From: Adineta vaga
Taxonomy: Eukaryota > Rotifera
Length of the DNA: 64,000 nt
Assembly: GCA_021613535.1 (NCBI GenBank)
Contig: CP075492.1
Coordinates: forward strand, 1,116,001 to 1,180,000
Reading direction: 5' to 3'
Of the stretch, positions 11,593-24,658 are shown in pieces. A program made the position numbers and the translations under genes. Each line of letters opens with the position of its first letter. The stretch's first letter is position 1. Under the pieces are notes generated by a model that worked only from the letters and a program-made list of their open reading frames with translations, did no database searches and had not been told where the DNA came from.

Positions 11593-14500
11593 TAAAATAT
11601 ATTGAAAGCTATTGTATCAATAAAATAAATTGCCGACAGGTGTCTTTGAATTCAGTATCCTCTACGTTGCTATGCCTTCCAAGTGTTTTAGACCCCTACT
11701 ATCTTATACCAAAATGTGTGCCGGAACGAGATCTATCGATGATAAAAGAATGAGGGTAGAATCTATTGCACAGCGCGACAAAAGTCCAAAATACTACCCA
11801 CCACACGACCCATTTTTCTCAGTTCTTAATGAATGTTTGACTTATAGCACTTTGTTTATCATATGTGTTATTATTATCCAAATAGAGTTAAATTGTAACG
11901 TGACACGCATTCTATTGATTGAAACGTCCCCGAGCTCGAACGATCAAGCCATTCCTGAGATGATCATAAAAAACTGAGATATTCTCAAAACACTGATTTT
12001 CAATAGCTAAAAATAGCCCCAAAAACTTGTGTTAAACGGCATTTTTCATAGGAGAGACTTAGAAGCTGAATATTTTGGATTTGTCTTTGGTTTATTGACA
12101 CCTTTCATTTTAGAAAACATAAAATCGAGAAAAAAGTTTTTTTCGCGACGCGATATGTATAGAGTTGTGGTCACCTGTGGCAGACCCTCTCTTAAATTCT
12201 CGTATTCATAATCAGTTATCCTCATCTTTATTTGTTCCTATGATCAGATACCCATAGTTTGAATCCAATTATCTTAAACATCGATGCGGCTGTTTGTCAG
12301 ATTCGAACCTGTCGCTTGTCGGCCTTTACTCAATGGAATTATTGGTCTATGTATACAAACACCATACTATGTCTGATTTTTGTGAAAAGAGTAAGTTTGA
12401 ATAACAAAGATGAGAGTAGAATCCGAAAGGTTGAATATATTTACTCTTGAAGTGATTACTTTAGCATAAAACTAGTGTCATTTATGATTTTCTCGATCTT
12501 GCAATAGTTGTGATGTTCTATTAGAATCACTATAGCGTTCTATAACTTGAATATTCTTTTATGTTTAGGATGATCGAATAATTTGATTGGTAAGTAAAAC
12601 AGCTATTAAACAAAATAATTCTATGTTTCTTCATTTAGCTAGTCGTAACATTAACTTCATTACTGAAATTGCTCAAGAATTGCGTCACGAAGAGTAAGCT
12701 ATACGATGGACGATCTATATTAAAAGTTAATTAAGCATTTGAACCTGTTCAGACCATACGAGACTATATTGCAGTGAGTGGTGGATACGAAATCCTTTTC
12801 TCTATCTTTGACAATTGGGTTTGTACGAAACCACAATCACGAAAGCATTTTTAATGCAGTTTTCAAAGGGATTTCAAATTCATTGCAAAATGGGGAATGC
12901 TTCTTTGATTTCGTATAAAAAAAACCTTTTTGTTTTCAGCGTAGCATTGTTCGTGTTCTTGGTACTCTCTTAATTTTAATAATTTACAACAACATTCAAT
13001 TCATACTGGCCATTGCTGATGTATTATTATTCTTTTTTTCTTTTTCTTTACTTTGTTTATTTCATTCTTTTCGCTTCAGTTCATTACACTTTTTTAACAA
13101 CTACATTCATTCTACTAGTTATTTTTAACTTATTATCGATTGCTGAAAAGAAAGAGTTGAGATTAGCAAATTGATTTGGATCTCAGATATCGAAGTCAAT
13201 TTGTTTTACTACTTATAACATATAAAAAAATCGTTGAATTCTGAGATGTGTCTGATAGTAAATGGTTTTCTCGGAGATTTAGTCTTAAAAATCAAAACTA
13301 GTGCTCTCAAAAAGTGATAAATCCAAGTAGATCATTATACTTGAACAAAGGGCATGCATAAATTATTACACCTACATTATATTGTTCGCGATCATAATTT
13401 ATCGATGAATAGATTTCTTGATAAAAATAGTGTTTAATTATCACTGATAACATGACATCAAATCAACTGCTTCTTTCAAATAATCATTTTTCTTTAAGAA
13501 GAAAAGAAATGTAGACACAATTGAATCATTAGATTTCTTTGAAGATAAACAAAGGCATTTGTAATTTCATAAATAAGTAGAAAGATATGATATATGTTTA
13601 ATGTTTATTCTTTGATATTTGATATAAGAATAATATTCCATACCAATCATCTTCGTTTATTCCAAGAGAAACATTCTTTTATTTAGTTTTTCTTCTCAAC
13701 TAATTGTTTTTATGAAATAATAATATATCATTTTATTTTTTCAAAAATAATAGGAAGTCTATTTACTTGAAGCAAAATTGTAGGTAAAGATTTCTTTTTC
13801 GAGTTAATATAAACCTAATTTATTCTTGATAGGTCTATTTCAGTTAGTTTGTTAGAGAAAATGTGAAGAATAATTGTTTATATAAATGTTTAACTCTATC
13901 AACATAAAAAAAGAATATCAATTATGTCAGATTTAATTCTACTAGAAAAAAGATTCATCATATATTCTTATCTTCGATGAATCTCTTGAAGATATCACGC
14001 ACACATTCATTCAATCGAAATTGTTCTAAAAATGATTAATCATGATTAGATCATCACTTTGTGTATAGCTTTTCTTCTAGATAATTAGTGATGCTTACTT
14101 ATAAAGATTTAAATAGGGAAAATGATATGTAGGCAATATACTCTCAATGCAAAGTGAGTAGAAGTAATAGAAAATAGAGTTGTTGAGATTGTTATTCTGC
14201 GGATATTTAAGTTTCAGAAGAGGTTTTTTCTAATATATAGTTGGTTGCTAAGATAATTATATTTAATTATTTTACGGCTCAGCATCGATGAACAACTAAA
14301 GAAATAAGATTGCTTTCAAAAAACATCATACCGTCATTCTATTGTCAATAGAAATATCATTTTGCTAAATATCATTCATAAGGTAGAAAATAGTTTTGAG
14401 TGGATGTTGGTATGGAATGAGGCCGAGGATGAGTTACAAAGATTACAGCAGTCGCGCCAATACCCATAGAATATCCGTAACATAGTTTTAGATTGTCCAA

Positions 14501-15466
14501 TTCGATATTGACGAAAACTCAATGGTTTCTGAGGGTTAGCAAATTAGGAAGGTAGTTTTCAAAAGGCTTGTCTAGATCGAAAGTGTCTAAGATTTTCTGA
14601 GGAACGAATTTCTTTTAGAGTGCACCCCAGTTCGCCCCACACTCACGCCCACCCTAAAGAAGTTTTTTTTCTCTCTATTCTGCATTTTTCCTTTCCTTTT
14701 GTTTACATCCGTTTTTACTTTTTCTTAAATAAAAAGTGTTGTCAATAGAGAGTTTAGACTGTAGTATCTGAACAATTGATGCTAAACTTTTTCAAACTAA
14801 AAAAATTTGTTTTTTTCTTTTCTTTTCTCTCATGTTTTATAAAAAGTAACGACAGATGAGTTTTTTTTCACCTTGTTTCTCACTTATTCAACCATGCCTA
14901 CGTCTGTTTTACAATCTTGCTGATGCTAAAGACAAACATGTAGAGAAGAAAAAAGAGACGGACATAGGTGGATAGTCAACCAAATCCGTCACACATTTCT
15001 CCGTTATACATGCCTTTCTTAGGTTGTAGTGAATGCTTGCCAAAGAATAGAATGATGAATTTTGAATTCGAAAGCTTTGCACTAGTCAATATTTTTTTCT
15101 TAGATATTTTCTTGTAACAATTTAGAAGATTGTATATTGATTGTTGTGAGGAAAAAGTGAAATTTGCTTCGTAATTATAACAGGAACCATCATACGCTAG
15201 TCACGAGCGGAATTGTTTAATGGTGGATAATAGATTTGACAGAAGTTTCAAAGATGAAAAGAAGAGTTCACAGACGAATAAGTGGAGAGTAACAGGCCAT
15301 ACGGTTCGGCCTCTCCAAAATGCAGTCTTATCTTATTCCCGCGGTTGAAATCAGGGTGCATCTCACACATCCCTAATTTCCTGGATACATCACACATTGC
15401 TACATTTGAATATTGTTTCTTTTTGTCAAGAAGTATTATTTTAGTCTAACGATTTTTTTTCTTCAG
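11593..15466. other. 3.9 kb without a recognisable gene
   Basis: Mostly AT-rich sequence with stops in every frame. Short open frames at 11630-11977, 12029-12211 and 12259-12450 show no domain, no splice-supported extension and no codon pattern like the neighbouring genes. Around 12000-12200 is a slightly GC-richer stretch that could be an old transposon remnant, and 14618-14657 holds a degenerate C-rich half (CACACTCACGCCCACCCT) of the hairpin family. Nothing else seen. Confidence 0.4.
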
Positions 15467-15477
15467 GCGCCCTTCAT

Positions 15478-16749
15478 ATGGCACGTAACTTGAGACATCG
15501 TTTGTGGGAATCATTTCTTCGGCTAAATCTTTTCAAGAAAACTTCGAGCGATGATCAGACTCTTTCAAAGGAACATATTGCTACTCGCATATATATATGT
15601 TTATTATCTGTATGTGTAGTGGCAATTACAGTTTTTGCTGCATTTATGATTCGAACTGTTGAGAAAACTGAATATGCACCTTCTCAATCAAGATTTTTAC
15701 AATTAACACATAATTATCCAAATACTCTGCATTGTCCATGCTCAAGATCTGATATTACTTATAACACATTTGTCAGTGCCAAAGTCAATTTTCATCATGT
15801 TTGTTCAAGTCAGTTTACTCAACAAATATGGATTGATATGATATTCACAAATGAAAATATTTCGGTCGAGTCTACAGATGATTTTCGTGTTACTCTTAGT
15901 TTCTTCTGGCAAATCATTGCAGGCTTATGTGTCACGAGTAAAAGAAGTTGGGATGATGCTGTTGCAAGTTTTGGTGTATCAAGCATTCTCACTCCAACAG
16001 CCATTGTCGAAGACATCGTTCGAACTCAAGTGCAGACAACACTGAACGAACAGATTGTACTATCTCAAGCAGCAGTAGCTCGTGATTTACTTGCTATTCG
16101 ACGCATGACAAGTGGAAATCAAATTGTATCAGGTTTACAAACAAATTTTTATTTGCGTTATCCACCAGAGGGTTTTGGCTCTACATATGCTACTAAAATG
16201 ACAACTCGAGTGTTCAACGATTGTTCCTGCTTGAGGATCGAAGGTTGTCCACACCCTGCCACTTTCAAAGACAGCCATGGCCATTTGGTCACTGTTCAAG
16301 GAATGATAATGGATTGTTTGATGGTCGATGCTGCACTCGCTTCGACACTCGAATGCTATTATAATCAGACATGTCTTTCTCTCTTGCATCAGCCATTACC
16401 GCTAGATATAAAACCATTGTCGAACAGTTCACTCATACATTTTTCTACACAATCAACTGTGCAAATGCTTTTGGATGAATTGATGATTGACCAAACGATA
16501 AGCAATATCCGCTTCGATTTGTATTATACTCAATGTAATCCTGCTTATTGTTCATATTCTTATACACATCGTTTTGATATTCTTTTTATGTTTACTACAA
16601 TTATTGGTATCTTCGGCGGACTGTCACTCGTCATAAAACTACTTGCACCTTTGATTGCAACAGTTATACTGCGTCGCAAAAATCCAGTTTTATTAGTCGA
16701 AAACGTGACGTATGTACGAGCACCACAACAATATCGGCGTAAGTTATAA
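15478..16749 (+). CDS. Unit U1: two-membrane-segment, Cys-rich family protein
   Basis: A single-exon frame of 423 residues. The family is not recognised, but five other copies are present in this window. Layout: short basic N terminus; TM1 about residues 38-58; a large ectodomain beginning TLHCPCSRSDITYNTF and HHVCSSQF; a CSCLRIEGCPHP motif; ALASTLECYYNQTC; a pre-membrane TQCNPAYCSYSY; TM2 with IFGGLSLVIKLLAPL; and a short tail. Two membrane segments around a disulphide-rich ectodomain recall the topology of DEG/ENaC channels, but no family motif proves kinship. An acceptor (TTTCTTCAG, ending 15466) lies 11 nt upstream in phase 1, and a GTAAGT donor at 16739 lies near the end, also phase 1. 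Splicing into neighbouring units or spliced-leader addition is therefore possible. Confidence 0.75.
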   Translation: MARNLRHRLWESFLRLNLFKKTSSDDQTLSKEHIATRIYICLLSVCVVAITVFAAFMIRTVEKTEYAPSQSRFLQLTHNYPNTLHCPCSRSDITYNTFVSAKVNFHHVCSSQFTQQIWIDMIFTNENISVESTDDFRVTLSFFWQIIAGLCVTSKRSWDDAVASFGVSSILTPTAIVEDIVRTQVQTTLNEQIVLSQAAVARDLLAIRRMTSGNQIVSGLQTNFYLRYPPEGFGSTYATKMTTRVFNDCSCLRIEGCPHPATFKDSHGHLVTVQGMIMDCLMVDAALASTLECYYNQTCLSLLHQPLPLDIKPLSNSSLIHFSTQSTVQMLLDELMIDQTISNIRFDLYYTQCNPAYCSYSYTHRFDILFMFTTIIGIFGGLSLVIKLLAPLIATVILRRKNPVLLVENVTYVRAPQQYRRKL

Positions 16750-17845
16750 TTCACTTTTATCGATTTTTTTAAGTAGATCTAAAAAAGTATAACATCTAAT
16801 TTATAGTGAGGACACTAGAGCTCTTCGGTTTCTTGTAAAATCTTGAGGGGTGGGTGTTTGTCTAGGTGATAGTTGAGCAGGTGGCTGAGACAAGGCCATG
16901 TTAATCTCTTGTGACGATGGAATATCTTATGATTCTGTTCTGAGAAATACAAACGTATTTAACAAAAATTCTGTGAGTTTTCGAGCGCGCTGATATTTTA
17001 ATTAGTCTTTTTTTCAATTTATGTTAAATCATTAAGCGTTTCTGGGTTACTCGAAGAGGGAACCTGAAAGTTATACCCACTAATTCTCTTCACTCCTACT
17101 TTCACACACTGCAGCTCACTATTAGGAGCCTCAGGGTTCTTGTTCCTCGGGATTCTATTTCTGCCCGAAACACGAACACATCCGAAAAATCGTCTTTATG
17201 CATGCATCTTTGTACATGCATATGCTTGGGTATATCTTTTCTTTCGTTCTGTGACAAGTCACTATAGAGTCTTGGGTTTCCTGGGAACAGGAAACCGCAC
17301 TGATTTTTGTCTTCATAAGAGAAGAGCTCGAAACTGAGACTCTCACTCACACATCCATATCGGTTTACTTTCAGCAACGACAAAGAAGTTTAAATGGTAC
17401 AGATAATTTTTGTCGCCGCTGTCTGTTCTTCACGTAACAACAATCGAATTTGATTTCAGTGCTTGTGTACTACCGAGTAACATTTTCTGGTGAAAGATGA
17501 AGGTTTAGAAAAAAGAGGATAATGATTCTGACTCGGAGACGGACTCAGAAGCTATTTAATCATATTACATATTGTCGATTATTTTCGTAATTGTAAGAAT
17601 GATTTTCAAAACGAATGACAGTTCAGAAAGGCTCCATAAGGTTTATCCACCTTCATATATGTTCGAATATCTTCGATATTTGTTCAGGGTGCATCAGAGC
17701 CTTAAGTTTTCAGGTGAGTTTTGCGATACACGATATAAAAGGAGTGTTGACATGTGTAGAGATATAAATTTGCCCCTTTCCCCGGCGGGTAGCCATGTAA
17801 CGAATTTTTTTTGTTGAGCTCTCGTTTTCTCAGCAGTATTATAAT
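16750..17845. other. Spacer between U1 and U2
   Basis: About 1.1 kb with no convincing gene; the short frames at 17100-17390 overlap on opposite strands and show no domain. A degenerate G-rich half element (GAGGGGTGGGTGTTTG) lies near 16845-16862. If U1 and U2 are spliced together the intron would be 16739-17867. Confidence 0.4.
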
Positions 17846-19288
17846 ATGGTATCGATTTTATTTGTAGTTCATATTGTATGGGAACGCGTTCTTTATTTAT
17901 CAAATTACATTCAACAAACAATTGTTTCTTTGAATCTTTTTGAGAATCCAACGCCGCGTATACCTATCAACATTCATCGTGAACAACGTTTAACATGGTT
18001 CTTCATTCTTCTTATCGCTATTTCCTCTATGGCGGTTGGATTTTATATATTTTTTGTTGAACAAAATCAAGTGGTTACAATTGCACATCCATCCCTTGCT
18101 ACCTATCAACAATTGTATAATGATCATCCAAATACATTACAATGTCCTTGCTCACAAATATCTATTCCACATAAAGCGTTTCTCAATGTAACATTTGTTG
18201 TACATCAGATATGTTCGAGTGATCTGATCTCACCAATATGGTTAAACTATCTGGCATCGTTTGATCCGACTCTTGTACCGGCATGGACAGAACAAGACTT
18301 TGCTTTCGACTTTCGTACGGTGGGTGCTTCGTATTTTCAACTTTTAGCTTCTTTCTGCTCAATGGTTCAGATCAACATTGCCGATGCCCAACGTATATTT
18401 ACCAACACACACTTCATTAATGATCGCGTTCTTGCTCCACCGCTCTTCGCTAAAAAGACTGAGGCTATGATAGATTCCTTTATCAACACAACGCGGAACA
18501 ACTTTGTTCGCACATTCAACTGGGTTAGCATTGCTTTTATCGCCAGTCAGTTTTTCACTGGAGGAAACGTTAATTTTGATATTACTACAGATGAGGATGG
18601 TCAAGTCCATGCTGAGTTTACTGTACGTTCACTCCTTGTTGAAATATCAGACACATCACTGTTTTTTTCGGGACCCTGTGCATGTGGGCAAAGATATTTG
18701 GAGTGCTTCGTTGTACCTGTATTATTTACAAATGCATCATATCTTAATCAATCTGGACTGTATTTATTCTTTCAAGTGATAAACATCGGATGTACACCGT
18801 TAGCTGGATTTATCAGTTCGAAGATCGCGTGGTGGTACAACATCACATATCTGCGATACATCCAAGAAACGTACTCCATCGTCATTAACTCGCAATCGCC
18901 ACCTAACATCGAAGCCCTCAGTGCATCAATACCTACTAACTTTGAAGATGTAGAAACGATCAGTTTAATCCGTGAAATGCTGTTAGAAACAACGATAAAG
19001 AACAATACGCGTTTCGATCAATTCTATAGTGAATGTGCACCTCTCGCTTGTTCATACACAAATGTTCAACGTCGTGAAATTATTGTGGTATTGCTTCTTC
19101 TTATAGCTATATGTGGTGGTCTCTACACAGGTTTTCAAATAATTGTACCGTTGTTTGGCAAACTTCTTTTCTGTTGTATTGATTGGTGGAAAAATCGACA
19201 TATTCAACACGGTGAGTGCTACAATGATTTTTATCAGTGCTGCTTTGAAAGTGATATAAATGAAACCGAAAAATGTAAAGATGAGTGA
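17846..19288 (+). CDS. Unit U2: two-membrane-segment, Cys-rich family protein
   Basis: A single-exon frame of up to 480 residues, the second tandem copy of the family. It has TM1 (WFFILLIAISSMAVGFYIFF), TLQCPCSQISIPHKAF, VHQICSSDL, CACGQRYLEC, FYSECAPLACSYT and TM2 with AICGGLYTGFQIIVP. Unlike the other units it lacks the STLECFY..C motif; that position reads AGFISSKIAWWYN, so one disulphide is probably missing. The true start is uncertain. ATG 17846 is the first methionine, but a phase-1 acceptor (TTATTTGTAG) ends at 17867. A strong GTGAGT donor in phase 1 sits at 19212, before the last 25 codons. It is either an independent gene or an internal unit of a longer spliced protein. Function unknown. 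Confidence 0.72.
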   Translation: MVSILFVVHIVWERVLYLSNYIQQTIVSLNLFENPTPRIPINIHREQRLTWFFILLIAISSMAVGFYIFFVEQNQVVTIAHPSLATYQQLYNDHPNTLQCPCSQISIPHKAFLNVTFVVHQICSSDLISPIWLNYLASFDPTLVPAWTEQDFAFDFRTVGASYFQLLASFCSMVQINIADAQRIFTNTHFINDRVLAPPLFAKKTEAMIDSFINTTRNNFVRTFNWVSIAFIASQFFTGGNVNFDITTDEDGQVHAEFTVRSLLVEISDTSLFFSGPCACGQRYLECFVVPVLFTNASYLNQSGLYLFFQVINIGCTPLAGFISSKIAWWYNITYLRYIQETYSIVINSQSPPNIEALSASIPTNFEDVETISLIREMLLETTIKNNTRFDQFYSECAPLACSYTNVQRREIIVVLLLLIAICGGLYTGFQIIVPLFGKLLFCCIDWWKNRHIQHGECYNDFYQCCFESDINETEKCKDE

Positions 19289-19748
19289 ATTAAAACGTAA
19301 ATCTCACTAATTATCTGTAGACAGATACTTTCATACAAGACTTCACATTTTCATAGCAAGCCTAGTGAGATATTTTATGTGTTGTATGGAAAATTTTCAA
19401 ATTAAAGATATAAACATAGTATTTTTCGGGTAATCAGAATATAACATTTTGGAGGTATCTGGAGACAGCAACGCACTTTCTTTAAACACAAAAACACATA
19501 ATTCAATTCGTTCTCTTTCATGTATAACATACAGTTATACGGTAAAATGTGGATTGTAAAAAAATGCAAACATCACCGATAAAAACAATCTTTTTATTGT
19601 CGTTGAATAATCTTATGAAATATGTCTCCGCCTTTTTAAACTTATGACAATATGTTTGTGTCGATCTTTCCATCATTTCGAAATGGTTTTATTTACAACA
19701 AATGTTGTTGATTTGATTTTATACGTATTTTTTCTAGTACTACCATCA

Positions 19749-21347
19749 ATGAGCGCTCGTCTCAAACATCTTTTAAACGTTACTTATCAATCAATCAAAA
19801 GTATTAATAAGTTTGCGACTGCAACAACTGATGAGCGTTCCATACATCAACAGCAAATATATACTCGAGTTTACTTAGTTCTTTATATAAGCTCTCTTAG
19901 TGTGCTGCTCTTTTATACAGCTATTGTTGAACGTACTATCACCAAAACTTATTTATTATCTTCGATTACGGATTATGAACATCTGGTGAATCTCTATTCA
20001 TATGACGTCAGCTGTCCCTGCACGCATATATCGATTCCTTACAGTGACTTTATCATCGAACTACGAGTGAACGCATACCATGAAGTATGCGTAACGAATG
20101 CGATCGAGTTTATTTTGACATCAGGTAATGTAATGATCTACTTGATATTAGTCTGAAAGGATATTTTCAATTACTGACATAACCTGTAAATATCAGAGAT
20201 TCAAATGCAATTCACTAACAGACATTGTAAAGAAATTGATACACAACAAAATGTTATATTCTTTGTAATATTAGATTTATCGGAACACTTTATTCAGCAT
20301 ATTACTTCTAAACAAATAAAATCCAACGAAACATAAGTGCAAGATACATAACTGAGCAGTACAAAGTAGTCTTCTGAATTTAATCACTCTGATAGAATAG
20401 TAGCAAATGTTTAAACCTTGACATATCTATGATATATCTTTGTAGACGTTATATACTTTCCTGGTGAGGATGTTCAAAGCACAAGTAGTTTCTTATCGTG
20501 GAAGTTATTCTTTATCGACTCTCTCAAACAACTTTGTTCGTTGGCACAAGAAAGTGTCAACAATAGTATTGACGTATTTCTTACTTCCACTTTGCTCACC
20601 AGTCACCTTAAGTCTCCTGTTCGATTCATGGACGAAATGAACGAGACTTTAAATCAGTTCCAAAAACGAATACCAAATGCATTTGCACAAACGTTAGATC
20701 TTATTCGAATAACTGCACAAGGAAACGCTCTTCTAGCTATGTTTTCATCAAACTGGGATTTCGCAGTGGCTGAAAAAGACCGCGGAAGAAATGTTTCGTT
20801 TCTTAATGTACCTGTCATTCATAAAAATATTGAACAAAATACAAGTTGTTCTTGTGTCACTTTACGAACTTGTACAATACCACTACAAATTAATAGTGAT
20901 TATGGAATGGCTAGTGTTGATGGCATGGTATTTGGTTGTTATTTGCTGGAGACAGTACTCCTTTCATCGATGGCTTGTTTCTATTCTGAAACATGCATCA
21001 CCAACGTTCGAGATTCACTAGGTTCATTTCCTTTTACTCCAGAAGGTTTTGTCAAGCTGAACGATTCATCGGTACGATTCAGTATCAATGACACAATCGA
21101 GACAATGGCTTACGAACTATTTATCGAAGCATGGACGAGAAATGTATCTTATGAAAGATTTTTTAATAGTTGTTCTCCAAATTATTGTATTTATACGTAT
21201 CATTATCAATTTGATGCACTTGAACTGTTAATGACATTTCTAAGCGTGTTTTCTGGTCTATCTCGTGGAATTCAGTTCGTTGTTCCTCATCTGATCAAAA
21301 TATTAAAAAATATTAAACGTCGCTTTCGTATCACGCCACTTCAATGA
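19749..21347 (+). CDS. Unit U3: two-membrane-segment, Cys-rich family protein
   Basis: Two exons, 19749-20124 and 20446-21347, joined over a 321-nt intron (GTAATG...TTTGTAG) with matching phase; 425 residues, the same size as U1. Motifs follow the family order: TM1 (YLVLYISSLSVLLFYTAI), VSCPCTHISIPYSDF, YHEVC, CSCVTLRTCTIPL, ETVLLSSMACFYSETC, FFNSCSPNYCIYTY and TM2 with SGLSRGIQFVVPHL. The frame extends upstream to ATG 19644, but a polypyrimidine acceptor (TTTTTTCTAG) ends at 19737. It places the exon start 11 nt before ATG 19749 in phase 1, and the ATG aligns with the start of U1. Last unit of the first cluster; function unknown. Confidence 0.75.
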
Positions 21348-21615
21348 TTTTATATTCGTCAAATTTGCTTTAAATTGTTTTACTAAAAACATATAAATGA
21401 CTCTTATCTATATATTCAAGTAATTCGTTTGTTCAGAAGTTTCGATTCTTTTTTTTAATAAATATTATTATCCAAGCTCTATTCGACTACCTTTCTGCTA
21501 TTAAAGCCACACTTTTCAATTTCGGATCACAGTATCAAATATTTCATCAAGTTATGATACAAAATGCATGTTTACGATAAACAATGAACTAAAGTGTGAA
21601 TTATCCTTACATTTT

Positions 21616-21666
21616 GAAGGTGAGGGTATAGGTGAAGAATATATACCCATACGCACACCCACACCC
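21616..21666. repeat. Telomere-like hairpin element (copy f)
   Basis: Short copy with left arm GAAGGTGAGGGTATAGGTG and right arm CGCACACCCACACCC. It lies between the convergent ends of U3 (+) and the RING gene (-). Confidence 0.6.
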
Positions 21667-22185
21667 AAAATTCTCAATGAATTAAAACGATTGAAGGTCA
21701 ATTCTTCGTTATCATAGTAAAATCGTGAATTGAATTGTTATGATTCAAAGGAAAAAAGCAGAATCATGTATTGAATATTCGAATCATGACTCATGTTCTT
21801 TAAGAAATATACTAAGAAACAATAAATTAGCATGATCATCTCAATAAAGTCAATATGAATCTGAAATGTCGGTTGATACTTAATAAGATTCTTTGTACTC
21901 GAAGTTCATGTGATACACATAATCAACATTATATTGTGCGTGAAAGATAATTTATTCAGATACAAAATAACACAAATACCAGATGATCGATTGATTGCTT
22001 CAACATTTCCTGTTTATACTCACCTTATTTGAATCATGATATATTTTACTTTTTTAAACTATAATAATGTATAAAGAACAACATGAATTACGAAATTTGT
22101 ATGCGGGAAGAAATGTGATGTTTCGAATTCTCACAATAAGAAAGTTTGCATTGAGATGATAAAGAAAATTTCATGCTATTAGTTT
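21667..22185. other. Intergenic, no gene
   Basis: AT-rich spacer between the convergent U3 and RING genes. Nothing recognised apart from possible polyadenylation signals. Confidence 0.4.
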
Positions 22186-23927
22186 TCAAGTGAGCACCGT
22201 CGCCATTGTTCGTTGAAGTAAACGTGAAATAATCGTTCCTACTCGAAATAGATTAGCTGGTTCAACAGGATGTCGACATAATGGACATGTATTAGCCGTT
22301 CGTAAAGCGTCTAACATACAATCGAAGTGAAATTGATGTCTACCTGGACATGGCCATTGCCTGTAGAATCGATTTGATTGAAAATTTTCCAGACATATCG
22401 AACAATTTTCTAAAAGCATTTCCTTTGTAGCTATTTGTGGGCCAGTCAAACGAAATTGTGCGATAAATTCAGGTGATGCTGATGTAATTCGTTCCCAAAT
22501 TCTACCAATGTCATGTTCATATATACGCTGCTGATATTCAGTTTCTAGATAAATCAGAAAATTTAAATGACGTTGTTGTTCTTGTTGTTGTTGTTGTAGA
22601 GCTCGTTTCTGTTCGAAGCTAAAAGAAAACACGTCAATTGAAATTTGTTTTATCTGTTTTTTATTTAAACATACCAAACTCGGTACTCTTCATTCAAAAA
22701 CATTAAACGTCCATGTAACCATTTCGCTGATGAAGAATAACAATTATTCATAAAGAAGGGAAAAGAAATATATTCATGATCAACTATGATCCAATAATTT
22801 TGTACATCTTTGATTGTATGAAGAGGAATGAGTAAAAATGGAACATTTTCATAAAATTTTTCTAAAATGTTTGGAGAATTTTCATCGAAATTAACTAAAA
22901 ACATGAGAAGATATTTCTCACGAAGTATAAATAGACAATCATGATAATTATTCTGATAGGTTGTTTCCATCAGAAGATTATCTAGATCCTCCAAAGAAAT
23001 GATGTCTGTTTTATTTAATTGTTGCATTGCTAATAAATTTTGATTTGATGAAGATAATGGAGTAAGAATAGTTGTAAAGAATTGTTTTATATGAAGTAAA
23101 TTCTTCAATACGAAATAAATAAAAAGAGCAACAAATAGATAAGAAAAATAAGGAGTATAATAATATGAACTATCAAATAATCGAACATCATCATCTAGAG
23201 CATGACGAGTACCATAAACAATTCCTGGAAATTCATTTACATTTTTCGGTTTATAAAATGTTCCAACAATAACACCACATTTGGACATAAATGTTGTAGT
23301 AAATATTTGTGAATTTTGACGATAAAGATTTTCAATCTTCGTCATATACATTGATTTTTCATACCAGGTGGAAATTTCTACTGGAGAAACTTCTAAGTGT
23401 TTGACAATACATCGTAAAGTGTTAATATTCAAAGATTGAAAATTATATAAATGATGTACATCATATTTTGAGTGTTCGTATGAGCCAAATTTTAGATAAA
23501 GACGTTTATATCGTGTAGTAATGGTTGGTTGAATGACTTGATTATATGTGTATGTTACTCGACCATATGGCTCTTGACGATAGGTGTGCTGGAATGAACT
23601 ATCATGGTAATGATTAATACAATTTTCACCTAATTCAATTTGAATATATTCCGGTTGAAAGAAAAAGCAATGGAATGAAAAATAGGATTTAAAACCAAAT
23701 AGATTGTAATTTTTATCTAAATAAGTTTGAAATTGTTGTGTATTCATTGAAAATGGTCCTTTCCATGCATTGTAAATACGATTATGACATTGAAATAACA
23801 TCAAAATGAGAAAAGGACAAAATAGACAGCACCATTTCATGAGAATGCATCTAAACATTTCCTTTCTATGGGCTTTTAAGCGTTGCTTATCAATACTCTG
23901 TAATAGAGATAAACACGAAACTCTCAT
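22186..23927 (-). CDS. Membrane-anchored RING-H2 protein (probable E3 ubiquitin ligase)
   Basis: Two exons, 23927-22675 and 22618-22186, with a 56-nt GTATGT...TTTTAG intron; 561 residues. The N terminus carries a hydrophobic segment (CCLFCPFLILMLFQC) and a second one lies mid-protein (FSYLFVALFIYFVL). A thioredoxin-like or other lumenal region between them is not recognised. The second exon starts with a Gln-rich coiled stretch and ends in a RING-H2 domain: CSICLENF, then WPCPGRHQFHFDCM and CPLCRHP, giving the C-C-C-H-H-C-C-C zinc ligands. RING proteins of this type transfer ubiquitin from an E2 to substrates, here probably at an endomembrane. Start chosen at ATG 23927, since the few upstream codons have only a GTG. 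The substrate is unknown. Confidence 0.8.
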
Positions 23928-24658
23928 TCTCACTATTTTTATAGTTTTGCGTCACTTGTATGTCGAAAGAAATGAAAGTGAAAGAAAAGTTGTCAGTTAT
24001 TGACACACATTTTATAAAGCAATCAAAATGCAATCCTCTATAATGATCAAAAGATTTTTTCGAGTTTGATAGAGAGCGCATATTAACCATAGTAGAAGCA
24101 AAGACAATTCACTTTTTTCTCCAGTTTATGATTAAAAATATGAATGTTTTTCTTTTTACATTTCATTCGTGCTCTCACATGTACACATCGTAACTGATGT
24201 ACAAGGCAGTGCTGTTGTTCGATCGTTAATTGTACATGAAATATTAGAAGATCCAGAAAAATTTGTTGGTAAAGATATTTCTATCTGTAGTGAAAAAATT
24301 CGTTTTTGAATATGTTTCAAACGTATTTCGTGGAGCAACAAGGTTTCTACTAAAATCAGTTCAAGATGATCTTTTCTATATGCAAAAGTGATTTAAACAA
24401 TATGATGATTTTGATGCAATATTGACGACGTTGTATTTCATCTTTTTATAGTTCTTTTTCTAACGCTTTGAGTTAAATACTGATGTTCTTTTTCTTCTTA
24501 TTATACTTTTCACATCATGCGATGTAATAAAGTAATTCATTTAACTTCAGGTGTATCTAATCAAATGATGTGAAAACGCCTATGAACAAATCATTAGATA
24601 TTCTTCAGAAAAAGTTTTTGCTTCTTTGTCAAAAATAGTAACATTACTCAGTAGTTCA
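23928..24658. other. Intergenic, no convincing gene
   Basis: About 730 bases between two minus-strand genes. A 61-codon minus frame at 24156-24341 has no domain and no supported splice sites, and was not accepted. Confidence 0.35.

Noticed and set aside
12290-12320. tRNA-like T-loop sequence GATTCGAACCTG (reverse of a T-arm)
   Set aside because: No acceptor stem, D arm or anticodon arm could be folded around it on either strand.
11535-12450. Several open frames of 60-115 codons after the mannosidase start
   Set aside because: They overlap each other, show no domain or splice-supported extension, and one starts inside a hairpin repeat.
17100-17390. Overlapping open frames on both strands between U1 and U2
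   Set aside because: Mutually antisense, no family similarity; composition explained by a GC-richer spacer.
24156-24341. 61-codon minus-strand frame with several cysteines
   Set aside because: No signal peptide, no supported splice sites and no recognisable cysteine pattern.
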